Positions 24,794-34,194 of a stretch of DNA of 64,000 nucleotides are shown piece by piece. The notes below the pieces were generated by a model. The model did not search any database. It saw nothing but the letters and a program-made list of their open reading frames with translations, and was not told the DNA's origin. Location: contig NZ_JALGRO010000004.1 in NCBI RefSeq assembly GCF_022815645.1, forward strand, positions 127,436-191,435, in the 5' to 3' direction. Positions within the stretch are counted from its first letter, which is position 1. Every line of letters starts with the position of its first letter. This stretch comes from Curtobacterium sp. VKM Ac-2922. GTDB lineage: Bacteria; Actinomycetota; Actinomycetes; Actinomycetales; Microbacteriaceae. A program made the position numbers and the translations under genes.

Positions 24794-25549
24794 ATGTCCT
24801 CCGCACCCGCCAGACCGCGCCGTCCCGGCCGCACCGCCACGATCGTCGTGCTCGTCATCGTCGTGGTCCTCGCCGTGCTGGTCGTCGTGGCCGAGTTCGT
24901 CCTTCGCGGCGTGGTCGACCGGATCATCGCGCAGCAGGTCGAGCAGTCGCTGCCCGAGGGCACGGACGGCACGGTGCAGGCCCACGCCGACGGCATCGTC
25001 ATCCCGCAGCTCATCAGCGGCACGCTCGACCAGGTCGAGATCGCGTCGAAGCGCATCACCGTCGACGGGGTGCCGCTCGCCGCCGACGTCACGGTGCACG
25101 ACGTCCCGGTCGACGGCAAGGGGAACGTGCACGACGTCGACGGCACGGTCACGCTGGCCTCGTCGAGCATCAAGGACCTGGCGAAGTACAGCCCGCTGTT
25201 CGACCGGTTGACCCTGGTCGACGGCGGCGTGCAGCTGTCCGGGTCGACCGCGGTGCTCGGGTACGACATCTCGTACCTGGCGAAGGGCTCGGTCGTCGCA
25301 CAGAGCGACGGCAAGGGCATCACGATCACCCCGAAGACCGTCCGGATCACGAACTCGGCGCTCGACCTGAAGGTGGACAGCATCCCTGGGGTGACCAACA
25401 CCCCGGTGCCGGTCTGCACGGCGCAGTTCCTGCCCGAAGCGTTGCGCGTGCGCTCGCTCGACGTCACGGCCGCCCACGCCGAGGTCCGCATCACCGCGGA
25501 CGAACTCCCGCTCAGCGAGCAGGGGTTGCGCACCGTCGGCACCTGCTGA
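24794..25549 (+). CDS. DUF2993 / LmeA-like membrane-anchored protein
   Basis: 251 residues. Arg/Pro-rich start, one transmembrane helix (about 16-38; IVVLVIVVVLAVLVVVAEFVL), then an extracytoplasmic domain with paired beta-strand repeats such as IVIPQLISGTLDQVEIASKRI that match the DUF2993 fold. In mycobacteria the family member LmeA trims mannose in envelope glycolipid synthesis; whether that holds here is unknown. Start ATG 24794 lies seven bases after CACAGT, a -10-like hexamer, so a leaderless transcript is possible. It sits between argS and lysA, which are adjacent in mycobacteria. Confidence 0.82.
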   Translation: MSSAPARPRRPGRTATIVVLVIVVVLAVLVVVAEFVLRGVVDRIIAQQVEQSLPEGTDGTVQAHADGIVIPQLISGTLDQVEIASKRITVDGVPLAADVTVHDVPVDGKGNVHDVDGTVTLASSSIKDLAKYSPLFDRLTLVDGGVQLSGSTAVLGYDISYLAKGSVVAQSDGKGITITPKTVRITNSALDLKVDSIPGVTNTPVPVCTAQFLPEALRVRSLDVTAAHAEVRITADELPLSEQGLRTVGTC

Positions 25550-25550
25550 G

Positions 25551-25589
25551 CTGTCCACAGGCGGCACGTGGCCGGTCGAGCTGTCCACA
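25551..25589 (+). repeat. Pair of DnaA-box-like sites
   Basis: CTGTCCACA occurs at 25551-25559 and 25581-25589, each within GAGCTGTCCACAGG, 30 bases apart. It differs by one base from the actinobacterial DnaA box TTGTCCACA. The pair lies between the LmeA-like gene and the lysA promoter. Confidence 0.4.
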
Positions 25590-25629
25590 GGGCGGCGTAA
25601 CACCGGACAGGAGGCCCGGCTCGGCTCGC

Positions 25630-25635
25630 TAGGAT
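25630..25635 (+). promoter_or_regulatory. -10 box TAGGAT of lysA, leaderless transcript
   Basis: TAGGAT is followed by eight bases and then the GTG at 25644, the same layout as argS. No ribosome site is present, so the mRNA probably starts at the initiation codon. Confidence 0.55.
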
Positions 25636-25643
25636 CGGGTCCC

Positions 25644-27065
25644 GTGAGCGAGAACCCCCTTGCCCCGCCGCGGCTGCGGTCCCCGGCCGACCCGTCCGCG
25701 CTGACCGCGCGGATCTGGCCGGCCTCTGCCACGCGGACCGCCGACGGCGCACTGGCCGTGGGCGGCATCAGCGCCGACGACCTGGTGGCGCAGTTCGGCA
25801 CACCGCTCTACGTGGTCGACGAGCACGACGTGCTGTCGCGGGCGGTCCGGGTGCGCAACGCCTTCACCGAGGCGTTCGGGCGTATCGGCACCCATGCGCA
25901 CGTGTACTACGCGGCCAAGGCGTTCCTGACCACCCAGGTCGCCGCGTGGATGGCCGAGGCCGACCTGCGCGTCGATGTGTGCACCGGGGGCGAGCTGGCG
26001 GTGGCACTGGCCGGCGGGGTCGACCCGGGGCGGCTCGGGTTCCACGGCAACGACAAGTCCGACGCCGAGATCGCCCGCGCGGTGCAGGTGGGTGTCGGCA
26101 CGATCGTGCTCGACTCCCACGAAGAAGTGCAGCGCGTCGCCGATGCCGCCGCTGCCGCCGGCGTCGTGCAGCGCGTCCGCATCCGGATCAACAGCGGGGT
26201 GCACGCCTCGACCCACGAGTACCTGGCCACGGCGCGCGAAGACCAGAAGTTCGGCATCCCCCTGACCGAAGCCGTGCAGGCAGCCCAGGCGATCCGCGCC
26301 CGGCCGTCGCTGGCGTTCGTCGGGCTGCACTCGCACATCGGCTCGCAGATCTTCGACGAGTCCGGCTTCCGCGAGGCCGCACGTCGCCTGATGGACGTCC
26401 ACGCGACGCTGGTGCGGTCGGGCCCGGTCCCCGAGCTCAACCTCGGCGGCGGGTGGGGGATCGACTACACCGAAGCCGATTCCGCCTTCGCTCCCGAGGA
26501 CATCGCCGACGCACTGGCGGGCATCGTGGCCGAGGCCTGCGCCGAGCGCGACATCCCCGTGCCCGAGATCGCCGTCGAACCCGGGCGCTACATCGTCGGA
26601 CCAGCCGGCCTGACGCTCTACCGGGTCGGCACGATCAAGCCGGTCCAGCTCGAGGTGGACGGCGGTGGCAGTGCCACCCGCACGTACGTCTCGGTCGACG
26701 GCGGCATGAGCGACAACGCCCGCCCGGCGCTGTACGGCGCCGAGTACACCGCCCGGCTCGCACGCACGTCGGACGCCGCCCCGGTCCTGATCCGCGTCGT
26801 CGGCAAGCACTGCGAGAGCGGCGACGTCGTCGTGCACGACGAGTACCTGCCCGGTGACGTGCACCGTGGCGACCTGCTCGCCGTCGCCGCCACGGGCGCC
26901 TACTGCTGGAGCCTGGCGAGCAACTACAACCACGTCGGACGCCCGCCGGTCGTCGCGGTCGCCGACGGCCGAGCCCGTATCCTCGTCCGGGGCGAGAGCG
27001 TCGACGACCTCCTCGCCCGCGACACCGGGGTGTCGCCCGTGGCCGTCACCGGTGCCACGCGGTGA
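25644..27065 (+). CDS. lysA: Diaminopimelate decarboxylase
   Basis: PLP enzyme making lysine from meso-diaminopimelate, 473 residues, slightly long because of an N-terminal extension of about 30. PLP lysine in YYAAKAF (about residue 91), HSHIGSQ, the glycine-rich phosphate motif NLGGGWGIDY, EPGRYIVG, and the CESGDV motif that supplies an active-site Cys across the dimer are all present. GTG start. Its stop overlaps hom (GTGA), so lysine and threonine branches of the aspartate family are made from one mRNA. Confidence 0.97.
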   Translation: MSENPLAPPRLRSPADPSALTARIWPASATRTADGALAVGGISADDLVAQFGTPLYVVDEHDVLSRAVRVRNAFTEAFGRIGTHAHVYYAAKAFLTTQVAAWMAEADLRVDVCTGGELAVALAGGVDPGRLGFHGNDKSDAEIARAVQVGVGTIVLDSHEEVQRVADAAAAAGVVQRVRIRINSGVHASTHEYLATAREDQKFGIPLTEAVQAAQAIRARPSLAFVGLHSHIGSQIFDESGFREAARRLMDVHATLVRSGPVPELNLGGGWGIDYTEADSAFAPEDIADALAGIVAEACAERDIPVPEIAVEPGRYIVGPAGLTLYRVGTIKPVQLEVDGGGSATRTYVSVDGGMSDNARPALYGAEYTARLARTSDAAPVLIRVVGKHCESGDVVVHDEYLPGDVHRGDLLAVAATGAYCWSLASNYNHVGRPPVVAVADGRARILVRGESVDDLLARDTGVSPVAVTGATR

Positions 27066-28402
27066 ACCCCGACCTCCCGAAAGACGCGCACCACATGATC
27101 GAATACCGCAACGTCCGCGTCGCCCTGCTCGGAGCCGGCTCGGTCGGCTCGCAGGTCGCACGCCTGCTGCTCGAGCACGGCGACGAGCTGGCCTCGCGTG
27201 CCGGCGCCGGGCTCGAGCTCGTCGGCATCGCCGTCCGCGACCTCGACGCGCAGCGCGACGTCGAGCTGCCGCGCGAGCTGTACACGACCGACGCCGAGTC
27301 GCTCATCCTGGGCGCGGACATCGTCGTCGAGCTCATCGGGGGCATCGAGCCCGCGCGCACCCTGGTGCTGCAGGCACTGCAGTCCGGTGCCGACGTCGTC
27401 ACGGGCAACAAGGCCCTGCTGGCCACGCACGGTCCCGAGCTCTTCGCCGCCGCGGAGCAGGTCGGCGCCCAGCTGTACTACGAAGCCGCCGTCGCCGGTG
27501 CCATCCCGATCATCCGTCCGCTGCACGACTCGCTCGCCGGTGACCGGATCGTCCGGATCATGGGCATCGTGAACGGCACCACGAACTTCATCCTCGACCT
27601 GATGGACCGCGAAGGAGCGACCTTCGAGGACGCCCTGGCCACCGCCACCGAGCTCGGGTACGCCGAGGCCGACCCGACCGCCGACATCGAGGGCTACGAC
27701 GCCGCGCAGAAGGCCGCCATCCTGGCGTCCATCGCGTTCCACACCTCGGTGCCCCTGGCCGCCGTGCACCGTGAGGGCATCACCTCGGTGACCATCGAGC
27801 AGGTCCGCGCCGCACGCAAGGCCGGCTACGTCGTGAAGATCCTGGCGACGTGCGAGCGTCTGACCGACGCCGACGGGCGCGAGGGCGTGAGTGCACGCGT
27901 CTACCCGGCGCTCGTGCCCGAGTCGCACCCGCTCGCCACCGTCCACGGCGCCAAGAACGCCGTCTTCGTCGAAGCCGAGGCCGCTGGCGACCTGATGTTC
28001 TACGGTGCCGGTGCCGGTGGCGTCGAGACGGCCTCGGCGGTCCTCGGCGACCTGGTCTCCGCTGCCCGTCGGCACGTCATCGGCGGCCCGGGCATCGCGG
28101 AGTCGACGCAGTCCGACCTTCCCGTCTTCCCGATCGGCACCGTGCGCACGAGCTACCAGATCACGCTGCTCGTGACCGACGCCCCCGGGGTGCTGTCCAC
28201 GGTCGCCGGCATCCTGGCCGCGCACGGCGTCAGCGTCGAGACCGTCGAGCAGTCCAGCGCGCACGGCGACGGCGGCACTGCGACGCTCGTCATCGGCACG
28301 CACCAGGCCCGCGAATCCGACCTCGCCGACACGGTCGTCGCCCTGCGCGGCGAGTCGACCGTCACCCAGGTCACGAGCGTCCTGCGCGTCGTCGGGGCCT
28401 GA
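27062..28402 (+). CDS. hom: Homoserine dehydrogenase
   Basis: Reduces aspartate semialdehyde to homoserine with NAD(P)H, 446 residues. Rossmann motif LLGAGSVGSQVA, GNKALLATHG, the family signature GIVNGTTNFIL, the substrate-site Lys-Asp region around YAEADPTADIEGYDAAQK, and a C-terminal ACT domain (about 355-435; YQITLLVTDAPGVLSTVAGI) that usually gives threonine feedback control. GTG start 27062 overlaps lysA; an ATG at 27095 is a later alternative that would still keep the Rossmann motif. 88 bases separate it from thrC. Confidence 0.97.
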   Translation: MNPDLPKDAHHMIEYRNVRVALLGAGSVGSQVARLLLEHGDELASRAGAGLELVGIAVRDLDAQRDVELPRELYTTDAESLILGADIVVELIGGIEPARTLVLQALQSGADVVTGNKALLATHGPELFAAAEQVGAQLYYEAAVAGAIPIIRPLHDSLAGDRIVRIMGIVNGTTNFILDLMDREGATFEDALATATELGYAEADPTADIEGYDAAQKAAILASIAFHTSVPLAAVHREGITSVTIEQVRAARKAGYVVKILATCERLTDADGREGVSARVYPALVPESHPLATVHGAKNAVFVEAEAAGDLMFYGAGAGGVETASAVLGDLVSAARRHVIGGPGIAESTQSDLPVFPIGTVRTSYQITLLVTDAPGVLSTVAGILAAHGVSVETVEQSSAHGDGGTATLVIGTHQARESDLADTVVALRGESTVTQVTSVLRVVGA

Positions 28403-28490
28403 CCCCGCCGGCATGCGCCCGGCCGCCCGCGTCTGAGCGCCCATCGACCACCTGAGCACCCACCCGAGCACCGACAGAGAGAGAACCCTG

Positions 28491-29570
28491 ATGGCCCACC
28501 AGTGGCAGGGAGTCCTGCGCGAGTACGCCGACCGACTCGACGTGACCGAGGCGACGCCCATCGTCACCCTGGGCGAGGGCGGCACGCCCCTGATCCCCGC
28601 GCGCCGGCTGTCCGAGCGCACCGGTGCCGACGTCTGGATCAAGTTCGAGGGCATGAACCCGACGGGCTCGTTCAAGGACCGCGGCATGACGATGGCGATC
28701 TCCAAGGCGGTCGAGCACGGCGCCAAGGCGGTCATCTGTGCCTCGACGGGCAACACGAGCGCCTCGGCCGCCGCCTACGCCACGCACGCCGGCATCACCG
28801 CGGCCGTGTTGGTGCCCGAGGGCAAGATCGCGATGGGCAAGCTCAGCCAGGCCGTCGCGCACGACGCCCAGCTGCTGCAGGTGCAGGGCAACTTCGACGA
28901 CTGCCTGGACATCGCACGCGACCTGGCCGCCAACTACCCGGTGCACCTGGTCAACTCGGTCAACAACGACCGCATCGAGGGGCAGAAGACCGCCGCGTTC
29001 GAGGTCGTCGACGTCCTGGGCGACGCCCCGGACTTCCACTTCCTGCCCGTCGGCAACGCCGGCAACTACACGGCGTACTCCCGCGGCTACCGCGAGGACG
29101 TCGCGGCCGGGCGCTCGACCCGGATGCCGCGCATGTTCGGCTTCCAGGCCGCCGGCGCAGCACCGATCGTCTCCGGCGAGGTCGTCCCGCACCCCGAGAC
29201 CATCGCGTCGGCGATCCGCATCGGCAACCCCGCCTCGTGGAAGTACGCGTTGGAAGCGCGCGAGGAGACCGACGGCTACTTCGGTGCGATCAGCGACGCC
29301 GGCATCCTGGCCGCGCACCGCATCCTGTCGGCCGAGGTCGGCGTGTTCGTCGAGCCCGCATCGGCGATCGGTGTCGCCGGTCTGCTCGAACGTGCCGACG
29401 CCGGACAGGTGCCGAAGGGTGCGACGGTCGTCATCACGGTGACCGGCCACGGCCTCAAGGACCCGCAGTGGGCCCTGAAGACCGAGGACGGCACCGACGT
29501 CACCCCGACGAGCGTCCCCGTCGACACCGCTGCGGTCGCCGACGTGCTCGGACTGGTCGGCGCCGAGTGA
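28491..29570 (+). CDS. thrC: Threonine synthase
   Basis: PLP enzyme converting O-phosphohomoserine to threonine, 359 residues. Short actinobacterial type starting with the [24 protein letters not shown] segment; PLP-binding lysine in GSFKDRGM (about residue 61), [14 protein letters not shown] phosphate-binding loop region, and [16 protein letters not shown] with a purine-rich GAGAGAGAA upstream. Its stop overlaps thrB by four bases (GTGA), giving coupled expression. Confidence 0.97.
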   Translation: MAHQWQGVLREYADRLDVTEATPIVTLGEGGTPLIPARRLSERTGADVWIKFEGMNPTGSFKDRGMTMAISKAVEHGAKAVICASTGNTSASAAAYATHAGITAAVLVPEGKIAMGKLSQAVAHDAQLLQVQGNFDDCLDIARDLAANYPVHLVNSVNNDRIEGQKTAAFEVVDVLGDAPDFHFLPVGNAGNYTAYSRGYREDVAAGRSTRMPRMFGFQAAGAAPIVSGEVVPHPETIASAIRIGNPASWKYALEAREETDGYFGAISDAGILAAHRILSAEVGVFVEPASAIGVAGLLERADAGQVPKGATVVITVTGHGLKDPQWALKTEDGTDVTPTSVPVDTAAVADVLGLVGAE

Positions 29571-30559
29571 GCCTCGACCGCGCGTCCGGACCGGAGCGGG
29601 GCACGACCGCCCGCAGCGCTGTACCGGCCGGACGGGCGGTCCGTGTCCGCGTGCCGGCGACGTCCGCCAACCTGGGCCCGGGGTTCGACTCCCTGGGGCT
29701 CGCGCTGTCGCTCTACGACGAGGTCGAGGTGCGGGTCCGACCGGAGCCGGGTTCGACGGTCACCGTGCAGGGTGTCGGCGCGGGCGAGGTCCCGACCGAC
29801 GACACCAACCTGGTCGTGCGTGCAGTCCGTCGCGGGCTCGAGCACGCCGGTGTCGACCAGCCGGGTCTCGCGCTCACCGCGGTCAACGCGATCCCGCACG
29901 GTCGCGGCCTGGGGTCGTCGGCCGCGGCGATCGTCGCCGGGCTGATGGCCGCGCGGGGGCTGCTCGAGGGCATCGTCGACCTCGACGCATCGACCCTGCT
30001 GACCCTGGCCACCGAGATGGAAGGCCACCCGGACAACGTCGCACCGGCCCTGTTCGGTGGTCTGACCATCGCGTGGATGACGGCCGAGGGCCCCGCGTAC
30101 AAGCGGCTCCTGGTGCACCGCGGTGTCTCGCCGGTGGTGTTCGTGCCCACCTCGACGCTGTCGACCAAGCTCGCGCGGTCCCTGCAGCCCGCCAGCGTCC
30201 CGCACGCCGACGCGGCCTTCAACGTGTCGCGGTCGGCGCTCTTGGTGGCCGCGCTCATCCAGAGCCCGGAGCTGCTGCTCGCCGCGACCGAGGACCGTCT
30301 GCACCAGACGTACCGCGCCAGCGCGATGCCCGAGACCGACGTGCTGATCCGCCTGCTCCGGCAGCACGGCCTGGCCGCGGTGGTGTCCGGCGCCGGCCCG
30401 AGTCTGCTCGTGCTGGGGTCGGATCCCGCGCAACGCCTGACGGCCGCGTCGCTGGTGGAACGACACGCCCAGACCACGTGGAAGCCGCTCATGCTGGCCG
30501 TCGATCTCGGTGGTGCTACAGTGAACCCGCACCCGGCAGACCACGCAGGACGCCCGTAG
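29567..30559 (+). CDS. thrB: Homoserine kinase
   Basis: GHMP-family kinase phosphorylating homoserine, 330 residues. Substrate segment [23 protein letters not shown]-binding [16 protein letters not shown], and the late GHMP motif [13 protein letters not shown] are clear. GTG start at 29567 gives about 22 extra residues before the conserved core. It ends the threonine genes; a -10-like TACAGT at 30517-30522 inside its 3' end and a small hairpin after it may serve rho. Confidence 0.96.
   Translation: MSLDRASGPERGTTARSAVPAGRAVRVRVPATSANLGPGFDSLGLALSLYDEVEVRVRPEPGSTVTVQGVGAGEVPTDDTNLVVRAVRRGLEHAGVDQPGLALTAVNAIPHGRGLGSSAAAIVAGLMAARGLLEGIVDLDASTLLTLATEMEGHPDNVAPALFGGLTIAWMTAEGPAYKRLLVHRGVSPVVFVPTSTLSTKLARSLQPASVPHADAAFNVSRSALLVAALIQSPELLLAATEDRLHQTYRASAMPETDVLIRLLRQHGLAAVVSGAGPSLLVLGSDPAQRLTAASLVERHAQTTWKPLMLAVDLGGATVNPHPADHAGRP
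30517..30522 (+). promoter_or_regulatory. Possible -10 box for rho
   Basis: TACAGT inside the thrB 3' end would give rho a leader of about 230 bases. No -35 is convincing; listed as a candidate only. Confidence 0.3.
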
Positions 30560-30628
30560 CGCGGCTCCGCGCCGGCATGAACACCGTGCCAGCACGAACC
30601 AGCCAGCACGAGCTCCCGGTCCGCAGGT

Positions 30629-30647
30629 GTGATCTCCCTCAGATCAC
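30629..30647 (+). terminator. Small hairpin in the thrB-rho gap
   Basis: GTGATCT (30629-30635) pairs with AGATCAC (30641-30647) across a 5-base loop, followed by CGTTT. It is A/T-richer than its surroundings and may be a weak terminator or a leader structure for rho, a gene known in other bacteria to control its own leader. Confidence 0.45.
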
Positions 30648-30761
30648 CGTTTCCCGGTCCGTCGTCTGAACGGCGGCCGTCGCATCGTGATGCCGAACGC
30701 ATCCGCGCGGGAAGTCGGTGGAAACTCTCCGCGCTCTGCGGTTCGGAAGGAACACAGCACT

Positions 30762-33089
30762 GTGACCAACGTCAACACCTCCACCTCGGTGGAGATCCCC
30801 AGCGACCTGCGCGCACTCCGTCTGCCGGAGCTGCAGCGGATCGCCTCCGCCCTCGGCATCACCGGGCTCTCGAAGCTCCGCAAGGGTGACCTCATCGCGT
30901 CGATCGAGGACAAGCGCCCCGCCGACACCGCCGCCGCGCCGTCCGACACCCTGACGCTGCCGGAGCCCGAGGCCCCGGCCGCCGCGGCTCCCGTCGCGGC
31001 TGCGGCTCCCGAGGCTGCCGCGGTTCCCGCTGCTGCTCCCGCCGCCGCTGCTCCGGCCGCGCAGGCGACCGACGCAGCACCGGCTGCCACCGAAGCCCCG
31101 TCGCGTGCCCGTCGCTCGCGTCGCGCCACGTCCGGCGGCACCGTCACCACGGCCCCGACCACCGCGGCCGAGCACACCAACCACGGCCAGACCGGCACCG
31201 AGGACCTGCTGGCAGGCCTCGACCAGGTCCGCGCCGAGAAGGACGCGCAAGAGGCGCAGTCCGGCGGGAACCGTCGCCGTCGTGGCCAGAAGAACAGCGC
31301 GCAGCAGAACGGCGCGCAGCAGAACGGCGCCGCGCAGCAGGACGACGCACGGAACGACGCCGCGCAGCCGAACGCCGCGCAGCAGCAGGACGACGCGCAG
31401 CAGCAGGGCCAGGCCGCCCAGCCGACGTCGACCGACCAGCCCGCCTCCGCCGTGACGGCCGGTCGCGACGAGCAGTCCGACGACCAGCAGCACGGCACCG
31501 ACCAGACCGACGGCGCCGACCAGCAGGGTGACGACAACGGCCCGCGTCGCGGTCGTCGCAGCCGTGGACGCGGTCGTGGCCGCGGCCAGGGCGCCGAGCA
31601 GTCGGGCGACCAGCAGGACCAGCAGCAGAACGGCCGTCAGAACGGCCGGGGCAACCAGCAGGCCCAGGCCGACACCGAGCAGGACGGTGCCGACGACCAG
31701 GCCGACGCGCCGAAGCAGAACCAGCAGAACGGCCGCCAGAAGCAGCAGCCGAAGCAGTCGCAGAACCAGAACCAGCAGCAGAACGGCCAGGCGCAGGCCC
31801 AGGCCCAGCGCGAGGACGGTCAGCGCCGGCAAGAGGACGAGGCCGAGAACGGCCGCAGCCGCCGCCAGCGTGACCGCAAGCGCGGCCGTGGCGGGCAGAA
31901 CGACGAGTTCGAGCCGGAGATCACCGAGGACGACGTCCTGATCCCCGTCGCGGGCATCCTCGACGTGCTCGACAACTACGCCTTCGTGCGGACGACCGGG
32001 TACCTGCCGGGACCGAGCGACGTGTACGTGTCCCTCGGCCAGGTGAAGAAGTACCACCTGCGCAAGGGCGACGCCGTCGTCGGTGCGATCAAGCAGCCGC
32101 GCGACAACGAGCAGCAGAGCCGTCAGAAGTACAACGCGCTGGTCAAGATCGACACGATCAACGGCCAGACCGCGGACGAGGCCGGCGCGCGCGTCGACTT
32201 CCAGGACCTCACGCCGCTGTACCCGAACGAGCGCCTGCGACTCGAGACCGAGTCCACGAAGCTGTCCACGCGGATCATCGACCTGGTGTCGCCGATCGGC
32301 AAGGGCCAGCGTGGGCTGATCGTCTCGCCGCCCAAGGCCGGCAAGACCGTCGTCCTGCAGGCGATCGCGAACGCGGTCTCGAAGAACAATCCCGAGGCGC
32401 ACCTGATGGTCGTGCTGGTCGACGAGCGGCCCGAAGAGGTCACCGACATGCAGCGCACGGTGAAGGGCGAGGTCATCGCCTCGACCTTCGACCGCCCCGC
32501 CGAGGACCACACGACGGTCGCCGAGCTCGCCATCGAGCGTGCCAAGCGCCTGGTCGAGCTGGGCCACGACGTGGTCCTGCTGCTCGACTCGATCACCCGT
32601 CTGGGCCGCGCGTACAACCTGTCGACCCCGCCGTCGGGCCGCGTGCTCTCCGGTGGCGTCGACTCGGCCGCGCTCTACCCCGCCAAGCGCTTCTTCGGCG
32701 CTGCGCGCAACATCGAGAACGGTGGCTCGCTGACCATCCTCGCCACGGCGCTCGTCGAGACCGGGTCGAAGATGGACGAGGTGATCTTCGAGGAGTTCAA
32801 GGGCACCGGCAACATGGAGCTCCGCCTGAACCGTCACCTGGCGGACAAGCGGATCTTCCCGGCGGTCGACGTGAACGCCTCCGGCACGCGTCGCGAGGAG
32901 CAGCTGCTCTCTGCCGACGAGGTCAAGATCACCTGGCGTCTGCGCCGCGCCCTCGCCGGGCTCGACCCGCAGCAGGCCCTCGAGATCGTGCTGCGGAACC
33001 TCAAGGAGACGCAGTCGAACGTCGAGTTCCTGGTGCAGGTGCAGAAGTCGGTCCCCGCGACCGGGCACCACACCGGACACCAGGAGTAA
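30762..33089 (+). CDS. rho: Transcription termination factor Rho with long disordered N-terminal region
   Basis: Hexameric RNA helicase ending transcription, 775 residues against 419 in E. coli. Residues about 15-50 form the N-terminal helical (SAP-like) part ([30 protein letters not shown]); about 50-380 are low complexity, first Ala/Pro-rich then packed with Gln, Asn, Asp, Arg and Gly; the RNA-binding fold follows ([20 protein letters not shown]), then the ATPase with P-loop [10 protein letters not shown] (about 522-531) and the Q/R-loop region [13 protein letters not shown]. Actinobacterial Rho proteins often carry such inserts, which bind structured or GC-rich RNA. GTG 30762 has GGAAGGAAC upstream. 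Confidence 0.96.
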   Translation: MTNVNTSTSVEIPSDLRALRLPELQRIASALGITGLSKLRKGDLIASIEDKRPADTAAAPSDTLTLPEPEAPAAAAPVAAAAPEAAAVPAAAPAAAAPAAQATDAAPAATEAPSRARRSRRATSGGTVTTAPTTAAEHTNHGQTGTEDLLAGLDQVRAEKDAQEAQSGGNRRRRGQKNSAQQNGAQQNGAAQQDDARNDAAQPNAAQQQDDAQQQGQAAQPTSTDQPASAVTAGRDEQSDDQQHGTDQTDGADQQGDDNGPRRGRRSRGRGRGRGQGAEQSGDQQDQQQNGRQNGRGNQQAQADTEQDGADDQADAPKQNQQNGRQKQQPKQSQNQNQQQNGQAQAQAQREDGQRRQEDEAENGRSRRQRDRKRGRGGQNDEFEPEITEDDVLIPVAGILDVLDNYAFVRTTGYLPGPSDVYVSLGQVKKYHLRKGDAVVGAIKQPRDNEQQSRQKYNALVKIDTINGQTADEAGARVDFQDLTPLYPNERLRLETESTKLSTRIIDLVSPIGKGQRGLIVSPPKAGKTVVLQAIANAVSKNNPEAHLMVVLVDERPEEVTDMQRTVKGEVIASTFDRPAEDHTTVAELAIERAKRLVELGHDVVLLLDSITRLGRAYNLSTPPSGRVLSGGVDSAALYPAKRFFGAARNIENGGSLTILATALVETGSKMDEVIFEEFKGTGNMELRLNRHLADKRIFPAVDVNASGTRREEQLLSADEVKITWRLRRALAGLDPQQALEIVLRNLKETQSNVEFLVQVQKSVPATGHHTGHQE

Positions 33090-33092
33090 CGC

Positions 33093-34175
33093 GTGTTCGA
33101 GTCGGTGGCTGGGCTGCTGGCGGAACACGAGGACCTGACGCAGCAGCTGTCGGACCCCGCGCTCCACGCTGACGCGGCCCGCGCGAAGAAGGTCAACCGG
33201 CGGTACGCCGAGCTGAACCGGATCAAGTCCGCCTACGAGTCCTGGACGGCGGCGGGGGAGGACCTCGCCGCCGCCCGGGAGCTCGCGAAGGAGGACGCGG
33301 CGTTCGCGGACGAGGTCCCGGGGCTCGAGGAGCACCTCGCCGAGCGTCAGGAGCGCCTGCGTCGTCTGCTCGTCCCGCGGGACCCGGACGACGGTCGTGA
33401 CGTGATCATGGAGATCAAGGGCGGCGAGGGCGGCGAGGAATCGGCGCTGTTCGCCGCGGACCTGCTGCGCATGTACTCGCACTACGCCGAGTCCAAGGGC
33501 TGGAAGATCGAGCTGCTCGAGCGCACCGAGAGCGACCTGGGCGGCTACAAGGACGTCCAGGTCGCGATCAAGTCGAACTCGACCGACCCCGCGCAGGGGG
33601 TCTGGGCGCACCTGAAGTACGAGGGCGGCGTGCACCGCGTGCAGCGCGTGCCGGCGACCGAGTCGCAGGGGCGCATCCACACCTCGACGACGGGCGTGCT
33701 CGTCTTCCCCGAGGTGGACGAGCCCGAAGAGGTCGAGATCAACCAGAACGACCTGAAGATCGACGTGTACCGCTCGTCGGGGCCCGGCGGCCAGTCCGTC
33801 AACACGACGGACTCCGCGGTCCGCATCACCCACCTGCCCACGGGCATCACGGTGGCGATGCAGAACGAGAAGTCCCAACTGCAGAACCGAGAAGCCGGCA
33901 TGCGCGTGCTGCGTGCCCGCATCCTGGCGAAGCAGCAGGAGGAGCTCGACGCCCTGGCGTCGGACGCCCGTCGTTCGCAGATCCGGGGCATGGACCGCTC
34001 GGAGCGCATCCGCACGTACAACTTCCCGGAGAACCGCATCGCGGACCACCGCACCGGGTACAAGGCGTACGACCTGGACCGCGTGATGAACGGTGCGCTC
34101 GAGCCCGTCATCGAGTCCGCCATCCGCGCGGACGAAGAGGCACGTCTGGCCGCCGTCGGCGACCAGGCCGTCTAG
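33093..34175 (+). CDS. prfA: Peptide chain release factor 1
   Basis: Reads UAA and UAG stops and triggers peptide release, 360 residues. The codon-recognition tripeptide PAT ([14 protein letters not shown]) identifies RF1 rather than RF2, and GGQ lies in [17 protein letters not shown] (about residues 231-233). GTG start three bases after the rho stop. In mycobacteria rpmE lies between these two genes; here there is no room for it. Followed by prmC, whose product methylates the GGQ glutamine. Confidence 0.97.
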   Translation: MFESVAGLLAEHEDLTQQLSDPALHADAARAKKVNRRYAELNRIKSAYESWTAAGEDLAAARELAKEDAAFADEVPGLEEHLAERQERLRRLLVPRDPDDGRDVIMEIKGGEGGEESALFAADLLRMYSHYAESKGWKIELLERTESDLGGYKDVQVAIKSNSTDPAQGVWAHLKYEGGVHRVQRVPATESQGRIHTSTTGVLVFPEVDEPEEVEINQNDLKIDVYRSSGPGGQSVNTTDSAVRITHLPTGITVAMQNEKSQLQNREAGMRVLRARILAKQQEELDALASDARRSQIRGMDRSERIRTYNFPENRIADHRTGYKAYDLDRVMNGALEPVIESAIRADEEARLAAVGDQAV

Positions 34176-34194
34176 ACCCGTCCTGGAGGCCCGG

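Noticed and set aside
22853-25801. A 982-codon minus-strand frame across argS and the LmeA-like gene
   Set aside because: Composition is Arg/Val/Asp-rich shadow of the real genes; no ribosome site or motif.
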